From assembly GCF_025979705.1 (NCBI RefSeq), contig NZ_CP110136.1, positions 4,298,724-4,362,723 of the forward strand: DNA of 64,000 nucleotides, in the 5' to 3' direction. Every line of letters begins with the position of its first letter. Position 1 is the stretch's first letter. The notes below the pieces were generated by a model. It made no database searches and had not been told where the DNA came from. It was given only the letters and a program-made list of their open reading frames with translations. The position numbers and the translations under genes were made by a program. Positions 8,624-17,006 of this stretch are shown here, piece after piece. This DNA is from Hymenobacter sp. YIM 151858-1. GTDB taxonomy: Bacteria; Bacteroidota; Bacteroidia; Cytophagales; Hymenobacteraceae.

Positions 8624-9205
8624 CTAGGGCTCGTCGAACTCGTCGGGTTCGTCTCGCTCGCGCGACGTGGGGTTGAGGTACACATCGAGCAGGCCTTCGG
8701 GCAGCGTTACGTGCAGCTCGCGGGCTTCCTCGTCGGCGTATTGCACCAGCTCATCTACCACCGGAATCAGCACTTCCTTGCCTTGGTAATTCATGGCCAG
8801 CAAGTCCTGCTCGGGCATCTCGTAGAAGCTCTCCACAATGCCTAGCTTGCCTAGGTTGGCATCAACCACGGTGTAGCCGACAACGTCGTGAAAGTAAAAT
8901 TGGTCCTCGTCGAGTTCCGGCAAATCGGACAAGGGGCGGTAGAGCTTAAGCCCGCGGAACAGCTCGGCGTCTTCGATCCGATCCACATTTTTGAGCTTGA
9001 GCAGCACGCGCGTGCCCGCCTGTACTGATAAGCGTTGTACCTCAAAGCGGTACAGCTTGCCCGAGCCTACCGGGCGCTCTACGTACACTTCTTCCGCGCC
9101 GAGGTAATCCTCGATGTTGTCGACGTCGAGCTCGGCTACTAGCTGGCCTTTCAGGCCGTGCGCTTTCACCACAAAGCCTAATTCGTAGCACTCGTCGGTG
9201 GTCAT
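8624..9205 (-). CDS. rimM: Ribosome maturation factor RimM
   Basis: RimM binds ribosomal protein S19 and helps assemble the 30S head. The 193-residue protein has the N-terminal RimM barrel (residues 5-85, starting YELGFVVKAHGLKGQLV). A PRC-barrel follows (about 95-175, with FYFHDVVGYTVVD and VLIPVVDELV), then an acidic tail DEPDEFDEP. Gene order between rpsP and trmD is the standard one. The stop codon TAG lies inside a CCTAGG palindrome. The spacer before its start carries a 20-base inverted repeat described separately. Confidence 0.97.
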   Translation of the reverse strand: MTTDECYELGFVVKAHGLKGQLVAELDVDNIEDYLGAEEVYVERPVGSGKLYRFEVQRLSVQAGTRVLLKLKNVDRIEDAELFRGLKLYRPLSDLPELDEDQFYFHDVVGYTVVDANLGKLGIVESFYEMPEQDLLAMNYQGKEVLIPVVDELVQYADEEARELHVTLPEGLLDVYLNPTSRERDEPDEFDEP

Positions 9206-9225
9206 GGGCGTTGGCGGGTTAAAAA

Positions 9226-9320
9226 GTTTAGGAGCTTTTGGGTTTGCTGCCCGAGAATTCCCGCAGGAGCTCCCAAACTGCTAAACCCAAAAACTCCTAA
9301 ACAGAGAAGACTCCTAAACT
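9226..9320 (-). repeat. Junction inverted repeat between rpsP and rimM
   Basis: Reading leftward, the word TTTAGGAG occurs twice directly after the rpsP stop codon. The second copy starts a 20-base arm (9302-9283) that is mirrored with one mismatch by 9245-9226, ending 20 bases before the rimM ATG. Between the arms lies a further related word (CAGTTTGGGAGCTCCTG). The element fills almost the whole 118-base spacer. It could fold into a large hairpin in the operon mRNA and reduce or separate expression of rimM from rpsP. Similar architecture with other words is seen at other junctions in this window. Confidence 0.8.
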
Positions 9321-9323
9321 AAA

Positions 9324-9863
9324 TTAGGCGTTGGCTTCTTCGGCATTTTCGGCCGGAGCCTCAGCAGTTTCGCCTTCGGCAGCCGGAGCTTCGGTTGCGG
9401 TGGCAGCAGCCTGCTTCTGACGCAGCGCTTCGGCACGGGCTTCGCGTACTTTGGTTTCGGCGGCAAGCTGCTGCTTGCGAGCTTCGTCCTTGGCGGTGCC
9501 CACGTTGGTGCGCTTGCTTTCGATCTTGGCGTTCTTCTCCTCAATCCACTGAGTGAAGCGCTGATCGGCTACGTCCTGCGAGATGGCGCCCTTGATAACG
9601 CCGAGTTGCAGGTGCTTGCGGAACAGCACACCGCGGTACGACAGCATAGCACGCACCGTATCGGTCGGCTGAGCGCCTTTCATCAGCCAATCGAAAGCCT
9701 TGTCGGCGTCGAAGTTGATGGTAGCCGGGTTGGTGAGCGGGTTGTAGGTGCCGAGCTTCTCGATGAAGCGGCCGTCGCGGGGCGAGCGGGAGTCAGCAAC
9801 TACGATGTCGTACATTGCGGCCTTCTTGCGGCCGCGACGGGCGAGGCGGATTTTAACTGCCAT
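9324..9863 (-). CDS. rpsP: 30S ribosomal protein S16 with extended C-terminus
   Basis: S16 is a primary assembly protein of the 30S subunit. The first 85 residues ([55 protein letters not shown]) are the conserved domain. The protein then runs on to 179 residues with a helical, Glu/Ala/Lys-rich extension ending [18 protein letters not shown]. Such a long tail is known for S16 of Bacteroidota, while S16 of most bacteria stops near 85-90 residues. It is the first gene of the operon and has a clear promoter upstream. Confidence 0.97.
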   Translation of the reverse strand: MAVKIRLARRGRKKAAMYDIVVADSRSPRDGRFIEKLGTYNPLTNPATINFDADKAFDWLMKGAQPTDTVRAMLSYRGVLFRKHLQLGVIKGAISQDVADQRFTQWIEEKNAKIESKRTNVGTAKDEARKQQLAAETKVREARAEALRQKQAAATATEAPAAEGETAEAPAENAEEANA

Positions 9864-9921
9864 AAACCGTGTCGGTTAGGTGACGGAACTCGTCCGTCGG
9901 ATGAAAAATGATTTGGAGGCG

Positions 9922-9955
9922 CAAAGGTAGTAATTTATACCTGTTTCCCGCGCAA
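9922..9955 (-). promoter_or_regulatory. Promoter of the rpsP operon
   Basis: TACCTTTG on the minus strand (9929-9922) is a perfect Bacteroidota -7 box, 59 bases before the rpsP ATG. A TTG lies about 23 bases upstream as a possible -33 box, slightly further than the usual 19-21. Confidence 0.65.
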
Positions 9956-10066
9956 GGCCGGCATCATTTGTCTGGCTTGGCCAAGACGACGCTCCTAGGT
10001 TGTCATGCCGGACTCCGCCTGGGGCACCTCCTTTGCTGGTGTTTTATAAACACTGGTTCGCAACTG

Positions 10067-10260
10067 TCATCCTGACGAAGGAAGGTCCTTCTCACGCCTG
10101 AACGATGCGCCTAGGTCGGTGAACCCACACCCAGCCCCTCTTCACAAGGGAAGCGGTTCGTATCTGGCGCCAGCACGCGAGATGCCTCGACTTTGTTCGG
10201 CATGACGACCTAGGGAATGCTGTTCAGACGTGATAAGGTCCTTCGCGTGGCTCAGGATGA
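10067..10260. repeat. Dispersed intergenic repeat, copy 1
   Basis: The gap 9864-10351 (488 bases) holds no gene. Within it is an element bounded by inverted ends TCATCCTGA (10067-10075) and TCAGGATGA (10252-10260). Its interior (10064-10216) is clearly homologous to 48946-49119. Shared blocks include CCTTCTCACG, TGAACGATGCGCC, GGTCGGTGAACC, AGCACGC and GACCTAGGGAA. It carries no ORF of its own and resembles a small non-autonomous mobile or REP-like element. Confidence 0.75.
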
Positions 10261-10298
10261 TAGGTGAAGCATAGTAGGTGGCGAAAAAGATCAAAAGA

Positions 10299-10328
10299 AA
10301 AGCCGCCCCGGTTTTGCGGGGCGGCTTT
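10299..10328 (-). terminator. Terminator of the desaturase gene
   Basis: A perfect 12-base stem (10299-10310 with 10317-10328, core AAAGCCGCCCCG) lies 23 bases after the stop codon of the leftward desaturase gene. Its left flank AAAAGAAA gives a U-rich tail on that transcript. Confidence 0.85.
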
Positions 10329-10351
10329 GCTGGCAATTGACGGGAATAAGG

Positions 10352-11113
10352 CTAGGCAGCCAGGCGCTCGGGCTCTTGGGCCGCTACTTTGCGCTTGAGT
10401 TTGATGATGCCCAACTTATCCAAGGTCCAGATGACGGGGTAGGTGGGGTCTACTTCCCACCACTTCACGCCGAAGTTGACGCGCATGGGCAGCTTGTGGT
10501 GGTTGTTTTGGAACAGCTCGCCGCCGGTGAGGAAGTCGAAGAACAAGGAGTTGCGCGACTTGTCGTTGTTATCGAAATTCTGGTAGCCGTACTTGTGGCC
10601 GCTCCAGTTGACGATGGCGCCGTGAATCGGGCCCATTAGAAAGTGGATGGGTAACAATAGGTACTGCCACCAGGCCGTGGCAAACGCCACGTAAAACAGC
10701 ACATAAGCCGTGCCCCAACCCACGCGCGACTTCCAGTTGTCGCCGAGGCGCTCCAGGGCGTTCCACACGGGGTAGTCCCCCTCGAAACGCTTGGCCAGCT
10801 CGTAGTCGTTGTTCAGAACCGAGTTGTAAATGTTTTTCGTTTTCCACATCATCGTGAAGGCATTCGACGAAAAGTGCGGCGAGTGCGGGTCCTTCTCGGT
10901 GTCGGAGTAGGCATGGTGCATGCGGTGCAACAGCGCGTAAGCACGCGGCGAGAGGAACGAAGACCCTTGCGCCGCATAAGTTAGCCCAAAGAAGAACCGC
11001 TCCCAGAACCGGTTCATGGTGTACATTTTGTGCGCTGCGTAGCGGTGCAGGTAAAACGTCTGCACGAACAGCGACAGGTACCAGTGCCCGACGAAAAACA
11101 GCAGAATCGGCAT
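10352..11113 (-). CDS. Membrane fatty acid desaturase
   Basis: This 253-residue integral membrane di-iron protein belongs to the acyl-CoA/acyl-lipid desaturase family, which puts a double bond into fatty acyl chains to keep membranes fluid. The three histidine boxes are present: HRYAAH at residues 23-28, HRMHH at 63-67 and QNNHH at 202-206, with an extra GHKYGYQN segment near 172. Hydrophobic stretches at 1-20, 35-50, 130-165 are consistent with four transmembrane helices. Length is a little short but complete for the bacterial type. It is a single gene with its own terminator. Which position is desaturated cannot be read from sequence. Confidence 0.93.
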   Translation of the reverse strand: MPILLFFVGHWYLSLFVQTFYLHRYAAHKMYTMNRFWERFFFGLTYAAQGSSFLSPRAYALLHRMHHAYSDTEKDPHSPHFSSNAFTMMWKTKNIYNSVLNNDYELAKRFEGDYPVWNALERLGDNWKSRVGWGTAYVLFYVAFATAWWQYLLLPIHFLMGPIHGAIVNWSGHKYGYQNFDNNDKSRNSLFFDFLTGGELFQNNHHKLPMRVNFGVKWWEVDPTYPVIWTLDKLGIIKLKRKVAAQEPERLAA

Positions 11114-11303
11114 GGATGATATTGGAAATGGTGTGGAAAAGCCTTGAACGCCTAAACACGTGCAAGGCCGTTTGGTTCAAGCCAGTGCGCAAACGTACGA
11201 CAGCTTTGGGGCCCAACGAAAACTGACTTTTGTCAGGAATGTGTAGCCCTGTGCTGCCGCAGCCCCGGCGCCTAGGTGTTTAAATCTAGGTTGGGCCAGT
11301 GGC

Positions 11304-12017
11304 CTAGGCCAGCTCCAGCTCGCGCACCGGGTTCCACACTTCTGCGTCGGGCAGCGGGGCGGTAACGTCCATTTCCTGCTGCGTAACGGGGTGCTTAAAG
11401 CGCAGGCGCCGGGCGTGCAGCGCAATGCTGAGGTCGGGCAGGGGGGCCATGGCCCCGTACTTTACATCGCCGGTGATGGGCGTACCGAGGCCGGTGGCGA
11501 GCTGCACCCGAATCTGGTGGGGCCGGCCCGTAATCGGGTTCACCTCGATCAGGTAGCGGTGGCCCACTTGCGCCAGCACTTTGTAGTGCAATTCGGCCCG
11601 CTGGCCCTGCTGGTGCTTTTGCGGATAGGCCTTGGTAACGTTGCGCATGGGGTCTTTTACCAGCCAGTGCACCAAGGTGCCTTCGCTTTGCTGCGGCGCT
11701 TTGCCCACCAATGCCCAATAGGTTTTGTGCATGTGGTTGTCGCGGAACATTTCGTTCAGGCGGCTTAGGGCTTTGCTGGTTTTGGCCAGCACTACCACGC
11801 CCGTAACGGGCCGATCGAGGCGGTGGCACACGCCCACAAACGCATTGCCGGGCTTTTTATACTTCAGGCGCAGGTATTCGGCTGCTTTCGACGAGAGCGG
11901 TTCGTCGCCTGTTTCATCGCCTTGCACCAGGGTGCCGGCGGTTTTGTTGAGCACCAGCAGGTGGTTGTCTTCGAACAGAATTTCCTTCTGCTCCGACCAA
12001 ATGGCAGGTCTATTCAC
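11304..12017 (-). CDS. RluA-family pseudouridine synthase
   Basis: The protein converts uridine to pseudouridine in rRNA or tRNA. It has the family motifs LFEDNHLLVLNKTAGTLVQG, the catalytic HRLDRPVTGVVVLAK (Asp in HRLD) and NPITGRPHQIRVQLA. No S4 domain is present, as in the short RluA-type members. I place the start at the GTG at 12017 (VNRPAIWSEQKEILF), which gives 237 residues and the usual family N-terminus. The ORF is open to an ATG at 12122, but those extra residues do not look conserved. The TAG stop is inside a CCTAGG palindrome. The exact RNA target is not determinable. Confidence 0.9.
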   Translation of the reverse strand: MNRPAIWSEQKEILFEDNHLLVLNKTAGTLVQGDETGDEPLSSKAAEYLRLKYKKPGNAFVGVCHRLDRPVTGVVVLAKTSKALSRLNEMFRDNHMHKTYWALVGKAPQQSEGTLVHWLVKDPMRNVTKAYPQKHQQGQRAELHYKVLAQVGHRYLIEVNPITGRPHQIRVQLATGLGTPITGDVKYGAMAPLPDLSIALHARRLRFKHPVTQQEMDVTAPLPDAEVWNPVRELELA

Positions 12018-12205
12018 AAGTGGAATCCGGAAAAGTAAATACGCGTTGGGGCGGGCTCGGAATAATTCAACACGCTGCAAATACCGCTCCGCAAAACAGA
12101 AGCCGGCCGCCGCGCCTGCCAACGATCAGCACAAATAAACGACAGAGTTCGGAAACAGATGCGCTCTAATCAATTAAAACCCCGCCAACACCTAGGGCAT
12201 TAACC

Positions 12206-12272
12206 AGCGCTGCCGCGGCGCACCCAGCTCCGTGCCTAGGTGGCAAAGGCTTGGGTGCGCCGCGGCAGCGCT
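12206..12272. repeat. Long perfect hairpin downstream of panB
   Basis: Two perfect 21-base inverted arms (12206-12226 and 12252-12272, core GCGCTGCCGCGGCGCACC) flank a 25-base loop containing a CCTAGG site. It lies 14 bases after the leftward panB stop codon. There is no T tract, so it is either an mRNA 3'-end stabiliser or a non-classical terminator. Confidence 0.8.
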
Positions 12273-12285
12273 TGGGCAAGCGGGT

Positions 12286-13101
12286 TTAGTAAGCTTCTTT
12301 TTCGTTCGGGAAGTCGCGGCTCTTCACGTCGTCGATGTACTGCGTTACGGCCTGATGCATCAAGTCGCCGAGCTCGGCGTAACGGCGCAAAAAGCGCGGC
12401 TTAAACTCCTGCGTGATGCCCAGCATATCGTGCACCACCAGCACCTGCCCGTCAACATCGGGGCCGGCCCCAATACCGATAACGGGGATGGTAAGCTGCT
12501 CGGCTACCTGCCTGGCCAGGGCCGACGGAATCTTTTCGAGCACCAGGGCAAAGCAGCCCAGCTCTTCGAGCAGCTTGGCGTCTTCGAGCAATTTCTGGGC
12601 TTCGGCTTCTTCTTTGGCGCGCACGGTGTAGGTGCCAAACTTGTAGATGCTCTGGGGGGTAAGCCCTAGGTGCCCCATCACCGGAATACCCGCCGTGAGG
12701 ATGCGGATAATACTGTCTTTGATTTCGGCGCCGCCCTCCAGCTTTACGCCGTGCCCGCCCGATTCCTTCATGATGCGGATGGCCGAACGCAACGCCTCCG
12801 ACGAGTTGCCCTGGTACGAGCCAAACGGCATATCCACCACCACAAAAGCCCGGCCTACGGCGCGCACCACCGAAGCGGCGTGGTAAATCATCTGGTCGAG
12901 GGTAATGGGCAGCGTGGTTTCGTGGCCGGCCATTACGTTGGAGGCCGAGTCGCCCACAAGCAGCACATCGATGCCGGCGCCGTCGAGGATTTTGGCCATC
13001 GAGTAATCGTAGGCGGTGAGCATCGAAATTCGCTCGCCGCGCTGCTTCATGGCCAGCAGTTGGTGCGTGGTTACGCGCTTGATTTCCTTGTGCTGCGACA
13101 T
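12286..13101 (-). CDS. panB: 3-methyl-2-oxobutanoate hydroxymethyltransferase
   Basis: PanB transfers a hydroxymethyl group from methylene-tetrahydrofolate to alpha-ketoisovalerate to give ketopantoate, the first committed step of pantothenate and CoA synthesis. The 271-residue protein has normal length and the expected motifs: [60 protein letters not shown] and [14 protein letters not shown]. The magnesium ligands Asp (GDS) and Asp (DMPF) and the catalytic Glu (KLEGG) are present. No other pan genes are adjacent. The leader just before its ATG is part of a reiterated-word inverted repeat. Confidence 0.98.
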   Translation of the reverse strand: MSQHKEIKRVTTHQLLAMKQRGERISMLTAYDYSMAKILDGAGIDVLLVGDSASNVMAGHETTLPITLDQMIYHAASVVRAVGRAFVVVDMPFGSYQGNSSEALRSAIRIMKESGGHGVKLEGGAEIKDSIIRILTAGIPVMGHLGLTPQSIYKFGTYTVRAKEEAEAQKLLEDAKLLEELGCFALVLEKIPSALARQVAEQLTIPVIGIGAGPDVDGQVLVVHDMLGITQEFKPRFLRRYAELGDLMHQAVTQYIDDVKSRDFPNEKEAY

Positions 13102-13103
13102 TG

Positions 13104-13241
13104 GGTTGGTAGGTGAGAGGGGGACTTGTTAGGTGACAGGTGACACGCGACACGTAACACGTCAGCACTGCGGCCCAAAAGTACTTTTTACGGCGAAACC
13201 AGCCGCCAAACCGGCCACTACCAACCTGTCACCTGTCACCT
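13104..13241 (-). repeat. Junction inverted repeat between lptD-like gene and panB
   Basis: The words GTGACA and GTAACA are reiterated around 13131-13163. A perfect 15-base inverted pair (AGGTGACAGGTGACA at 13131-13145 and its complement at 13227-13241) and a nested pair GGTTGGTAG/CTACCAACC (13104-13112 and 13218-13226) bound the spacer. One side overlaps the stop codon of the LptD-like gene, the other ends 3 bases before the panB ATG. The same words recur at the mutase locus near 59.5 and 60.0 kb. Confidence 0.8.
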
Positions 13242-16023
13242 ACCGATTCGGGAACGTACGGTTGCGGTTGAGCTTCAAATCCTGCAACAGGGCCGATTTG
13301 GCCCCGATGCTCACGCTGAAGCCCTGAATCTGGCCCACGGGCGTCCAGGTGCCCGTAATCTGCCAGCAGTGCAAATCGCGGAAGAAGTTGAGCTGCGTGA
13401 GGGTGATTTTGTTCGACACGAAATCGTAGCCCGAGTTGTAGCTCAGGCGCATTTTGTCGGTCAGCTTGATTTCGCCGCTTACCGTCATGGCCACGGTAGC
13501 CCAGGCACGTGGCCGCGGCTGGTTGGCCCGCCCCAACCTAGGGCCGGGGTCCTGGTACAAGGCACCCAGCGAGGCGTTCAGCGTCCAGGGAATGCTGAAG
13601 TCGAGGTAATCGACGTAGGAATCGGGCTGGTTGGGGTTGCCCAATACCGGGTCGTTGGTGGGGGCCACGCGCTGCTGGCGGCTGCCGGGCTGCCCCGGGC
13701 GGCGGTTGCTGTCGAACTGATAAGTCAGCTGGGCCGAAGCATTGTCGAGGCGGGCCAGGCGCTTGCTTTCAAACAAGTACCGGTCGATGAGGCGGCCCGT
13801 AGAGTCGCGCTGGTAAAAGTTAAACGACGAGGACAGCAGCAGATTCAGCTTTTGGGCTACCTGCGTGCGGAAGCTGGTCGACAGAGGGGCCAACTGGAAT
13901 TCCGAGGCCGCAAAGTTGTAGCCGGTGCTTAAGTCAAACCCGTCGATCAGGCTTACCTTTTTGTAGGGCTGGTTGCCGGTGGTATCCTGCTTGTTGCGCA
14001 CCTTCATTTCTACCTGGTTCTGCAGGCCGAAGCTTACCTGGCTTACGCGCCCGCCCGACGGCACCGAAAACGGAAAGCCCGCGTAGCGCGAGAAGTTGCG
14101 CACCCCGTACAGCTCGCCCGTGGTGTTGCGCAAGTCCCCTAGGGTAGTGTTGTCGACAAGGCGTCGGCTGCCTTGGTAGTTGGGCGAGCCGGTAAAGTTG
14201 ACGCTGGGGGCCAGGCGGTGCCGAATAGCCTGGATTTTACCGCCCGGCTTGAAGTTGAGGGTGCCGTAGAGGTTGGTAGAAAGCGAAGCTCCGTACGACA
14301 GGTTGTGCACCACGTTGAAGCCGCGCACCGTATCGATGCGCACGGCCCGCGCCTGCGGCACGTACTCGTATTCGAGCCGCTTGTTAAACCACGTTTGGCC
14401 GTAGTTGACGGTAGGAGTGAAGGAGAAGTGCTTCAGCACCGTAAACTGACCTAGGGTTACGTCGAAACGGTGCTGCACCGCCGATTGGGCATTGCGCAGA
14501 AAAGGCCGCAGGTTATCGAAACGCACCGGAATATTGCGCGACTGCGCCTGGCCGCCCAGCAGCGGGATGCCGGCTTCGAGCACGCGGGCCTGCTCCACGT
14601 TGGTCAGGCGGTTTTGCCCCGTCATCTGGTAGGCCACCGCAAACTGCTCGTAAATGGCCCCGCGCGTGGGCAAACCAAACAAGCGGTACAGGTTCTGGCG
14701 TTGCACCCCCAGCGTTACATCGGGCAGCGTGAGGTTTACGGTGCCGGTAATGGTGTTCAGGTCCTGCGCGGCCTGCACCGAGTAGTTAATGGGCAGGTTG
14801 CGCAGCTGCTTCTGGTAGCTAATGGTAGAGTTGAACGCCGGCGTGAGGTAATTGCGCACGTCGAGCGTGTTTTGCTGGTTGAACTCGGGGCTGCCCGTGC
14901 GCACGTTGGCCGAAAAGCGGCCCCCGCCCGGCCGCGGCGTGGGCGTGTGCGTCCACGAGAGCCAGAAGGTGCGCGGCTTGAAGTTGCGCCGGATGTTGGG
15001 GTCGGTGTTTACCGACTCGGAGCGCAGCAGCTGCCCGGCTGGCCGGCGCGAGTAGCTAAAATCGAGGCGGCCGTCGTAGCGGTAGCGCTTGCGGTAGGTC
15101 AGGTCGGTATTTACGCCCCAGCCCCCAAACGCCACGCCGCTACCCGAGTACACGTTGCCCGTTACGCGCAGCCCTAGGTACTGATTGATGGCCCAGTAGT
15201 AGCCACCGTTGGTGAGGTAAAAGCCGCGGTCGATGGCTTGCCCGAAAGTAGGAATGATGAAACCCGAAGCCCGGCTTTTGCCCGGGCTGGGGAAGTAGCC
15301 AAACAAGAAGCCCAAGGGCGTAGGAATGTCGCCGATGACCAAGTTGAACGGGCCCGTAACCACCTGCTTGCGCGGCACCACCTTCATTTTGCTGGCATTG
15401 ATGAAGAAGTGTGGGTGCTCTAGATTACACGTGGTGTAGCGGCCGCGCAGGCCGTAAATCTCGTTCAGCTCGTTTTTCTTCACCACCTCGGCATGGATGT
15501 AGCCTTCGCCCTGCTGGGTTATGGCCTCCGATATTTTGCCTTTGCGGGTTTTGAAGTTGTAGGCAATGCGGCCGGCCTGGTAGGTTTCGGCAGCATCCTT
15601 GAATACCGGCTTGTCGCGCACGCGGCCCGTGGAGTCTTTCAACCCCTCGGCCGTCAGCAGGTTTTGGCTGTAATCGACGGTGATAACGCCGGCTTTCAGC
15701 GACATGGTGCCGTAGTCCACGTTGGCCTTGTCGTAAAGGGTAGCCTTTTTCTCCTGCACATTAAAGCGGATGGAGTCTTTGGCCTGGTACTTTACGGTCG
15801 TTTCGATATCGCCCTTGCGGGTAACTACGCGCACGGTGTCGAGGGTGCGGCGGATGGTGTCGGGCCGGATGGCAGCGGGCGTAGTGCGGCCGGGGCGTTG
15901 CTGCGCCCACGCCGCCGGTAAGCCCACCGAACAGAGCATAAACAGCAAGCCAAACAAGAGCAGGCAGTGCTGCGCCCGTTGGTTGCGGCATAGCGTTTGA
16001 ATATGCGCCCCGGGAAGAGTCAC
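13240..16023 (-). CDS. LptD-like LPS-assembly outer membrane protein
   Basis: The 927-residue protein has a signal peptide (hydrophobic stretch LLLFGLLFMLCSVGLP ending AWAQ). An OstA/LptD-type periplasmic domain follows (about residues 70-240) with GVITVDYSQNLLTAEG and KTRKGKISEAITQQGEGYIHAE. A long beta-barrel follows, with GDIPTPLGFLFGYFPSPGKSRASGFIIPTFG and many alternating strands to the end. LptD inserts lipopolysaccharide into the outer leaflet. Bacteroidota homologues of this type are annotated as putative LPS-assembly proteins. I chose the GTG at 16023 because a good -7 box lies 38 bases upstream and the signal peptide follows. The open frame to 16185 would cross that promoter. Divergent from the amidase gene. 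Confidence 0.85.
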   Translation of the reverse strand: MTLPGAHIQTLCRNQRAQHCLLLFGLLFMLCSVGLPAAWAQQRPGRTTPAAIRPDTIRRTLDTVRVVTRKGDIETTVKYQAKDSIRFNVQEKKATLYDKANVDYGTMSLKAGVITVDYSQNLLTAEGLKDSTGRVRDKPVFKDAAETYQAGRIAYNFKTRKGKISEAITQQGEGYIHAEVVKKNELNEIYGLRGRYTTCNLEHPHFFINASKMKVVPRKQVVTGPFNLVIGDIPTPLGFLFGYFPSPGKSRASGFIIPTFGQAIDRGFYLTNGGYYWAINQYLGLRVTGNVYSGSGVAFGGWGVNTDLTYRKRYRYDGRLDFSYSRRPAGQLLRSESVNTDPNIRRNFKPRTFWLSWTHTPTPRPGGGRFSANVRTGSPEFNQQNTLDVRNYLTPAFNSTISYQKQLRNLPINYSVQAAQDLNTITGTVNLTLPDVTLGVQRQNLYRLFGLPTRGAIYEQFAVAYQMTGQNRLTNVEQARVLEAGIPLLGGQAQSRNIPVRFDNLRPFLRNAQSAVQHRFDVTLGQFTVLKHFSFTPTVNYGQTWFNKRLEYEYVPQARAVRIDTVRGFNVVHNLSYGASLSTNLYGTLNFKPGGKIQAIRHRLAPSVNFTGSPNYQGSRRLVDNTTLGDLRNTTGELYGVRNFSRYAGFPFSVPSGGRVSQVSFGLQNQVEMKVRNKQDTTGNQPYKKVSLIDGFDLSTGYNFAASEFQLAPLSTSFRTQVAQKLNLLLSSSFNFYQRDSTGRLIDRYLFESKRLARLDNASAQLTYQFDSNRRPGQPGSRQQRVAPTNDPVLGNPNQPDSYVDYLDFSIPWTLNASLGALYQDPGPRLGRANQPRPRAWATVAMTVSGEIKLTDKMRLSYNSGYDFVSNKITLTQLNFFRDLHCWQITGTWTPVGQIQGFSVSIGAKSALLQDLKLNRNRTFPNR

Positions 16024-16060
16024 GTAGAGCAGAATTGCTTTATTTTGTGGCTTAAGTGTG

Positions 16061-16068
16061 CAAAAGTA
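16061..16068 (-). promoter_or_regulatory. -7 box for the LptD-like gene
   Basis: TACTTTTG on the minus strand matches TAnnTTTG and lies 38 bases before the GTG start at 16023. A degenerate TTCG stands 21 bases upstream. This promoter position argues against the longer ORF that begins at 16185. Confidence 0.6.
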
Positions 16069-16097
16069 GCGGGTAGCCGCCCCATCTAACGAACTCT

Positions 16098-16931
16098 GTG
16101 CGGAATATTGTCCTTCTCGGTACGGCGCTCCTGGCGCTATTAGCCGGTCCGGCGGCCAGCGTACAGCAGGTGCCTGGCCAGCCAACTGATACGACCCGAA
16201 CCCCAGGTTCGGCTAACGTTTTTCGGCTGCGTACGGTGGTGCTCGATGCCGGCCACGGTGGCAAAGACCGGGGCTGCGCCGGCCAATCGGCCCGCGAGGC
16301 CGATGTAGCCCTGAAAATTGTGTTGGAGCTGGGTCGGCAGATCGAAGAAAACATGCCGGAGGTGCGGGTGATTTACACGCGCAAAACCGACGAGTTTGTG
16401 GAGCTGGCCGACCGCGCCGGCATTGCCAACAAGCACAACGCCGACCTGTTCATCTCGGTGCACTGCAACGCCGGCCCCACGGTAGCGCGCGGCACCGAGG
16501 TCTGGACGATGGGCGCGCACAAAACCGAAGCCAACCTGGCCACGGCCAAGCGCGAAAACGCCGTAATTCTGCAAGAAGACAACTACAAGGAGCGCTACGC
16601 CGGCTTCGACCCCAGCTCGCCGCAAAGCCACATCCTGTTTTCGCTCTACCAAAGCGCCCACATCGATAATAGCCTGCGCTTCGCGGCCAAAGTCGACCAC
16701 GAATTTCGCACCTCGGTGGGGCGGCCTTCGCGGGGCGTAAAGCAGGCGGGCTTTCTGGTACTCTGGAAATCCACGATGCCGTCGGTACTCATCGAGGCCG
16801 GCTTTCTCACCAACCCGGCTGAGGAACGATATCTGAACGATAAAGCCAATCAGACGTATATGGCCTCGGGTATCTACCGGGCGTTCCGCAAGTACAAGCA
16901 AGAGCTCGAAGCGAGCAGCGCCGGCAATTAA
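16098..16931 (+). CDS. N-acetylmuramoyl-L-alanine amidase
   Basis: The enzyme cleaves the amide bond between muramic acid and the peptide stem of peptidoglycan, typically during cell separation. The 277-residue protein starts with GTG and a signal peptide (MRNIVLLGTALLALLAGPAA). The Amidase_3 domain follows with zinc ligands His53 (DAGHGG), Glu67 (AREAD) and His122 (ISVHCNAG), and the catalytic Glu233 in SVLIEAGFLTN. No SPOR or LysM domain is fused. It is followed after 75 bases by the MlaD-type gene, a common pairing in Bacteroidota, and is divergent from the LptD-like gene. The group forms an envelope cluster. Confidence 0.95.
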   Translation: MRNIVLLGTALLALLAGPAASVQQVPGQPTDTTRTPGSANVFRLRTVVLDAGHGGKDRGCAGQSAREADVALKIVLELGRQIEENMPEVRVIYTRKTDEFVELADRAGIANKHNADLFISVHCNAGPTVARGTEVWTMGAHKTEANLATAKRENAVILQEDNYKERYAGFDPSSPQSHILFSLYQSAHIDNSLRFAAKVDHEFRTSVGRPSRGVKQAGFLVLWKSTMPSVLIEAGFLTNPAEERYLNDKANQTYMASGIYRAFRKYKQELEASSAGN

Positions 16932-17006
16932 ATGGCCGCTACTTGCCATCTTGCGCCGCCGGCACGCCGGTAGTCCGCATTATCTCTCGTCCTTCCCGCC
17001 ATCTCC

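Noticed and set aside
13240..16185. Full-length 981-residue start for the LptD-like protein
   Set aside because: The first 54 codons lie upstream of a good promoter box, overlap the divergent amidase start and would push the signal peptide inside, so the GTG at 16023 was preferred.
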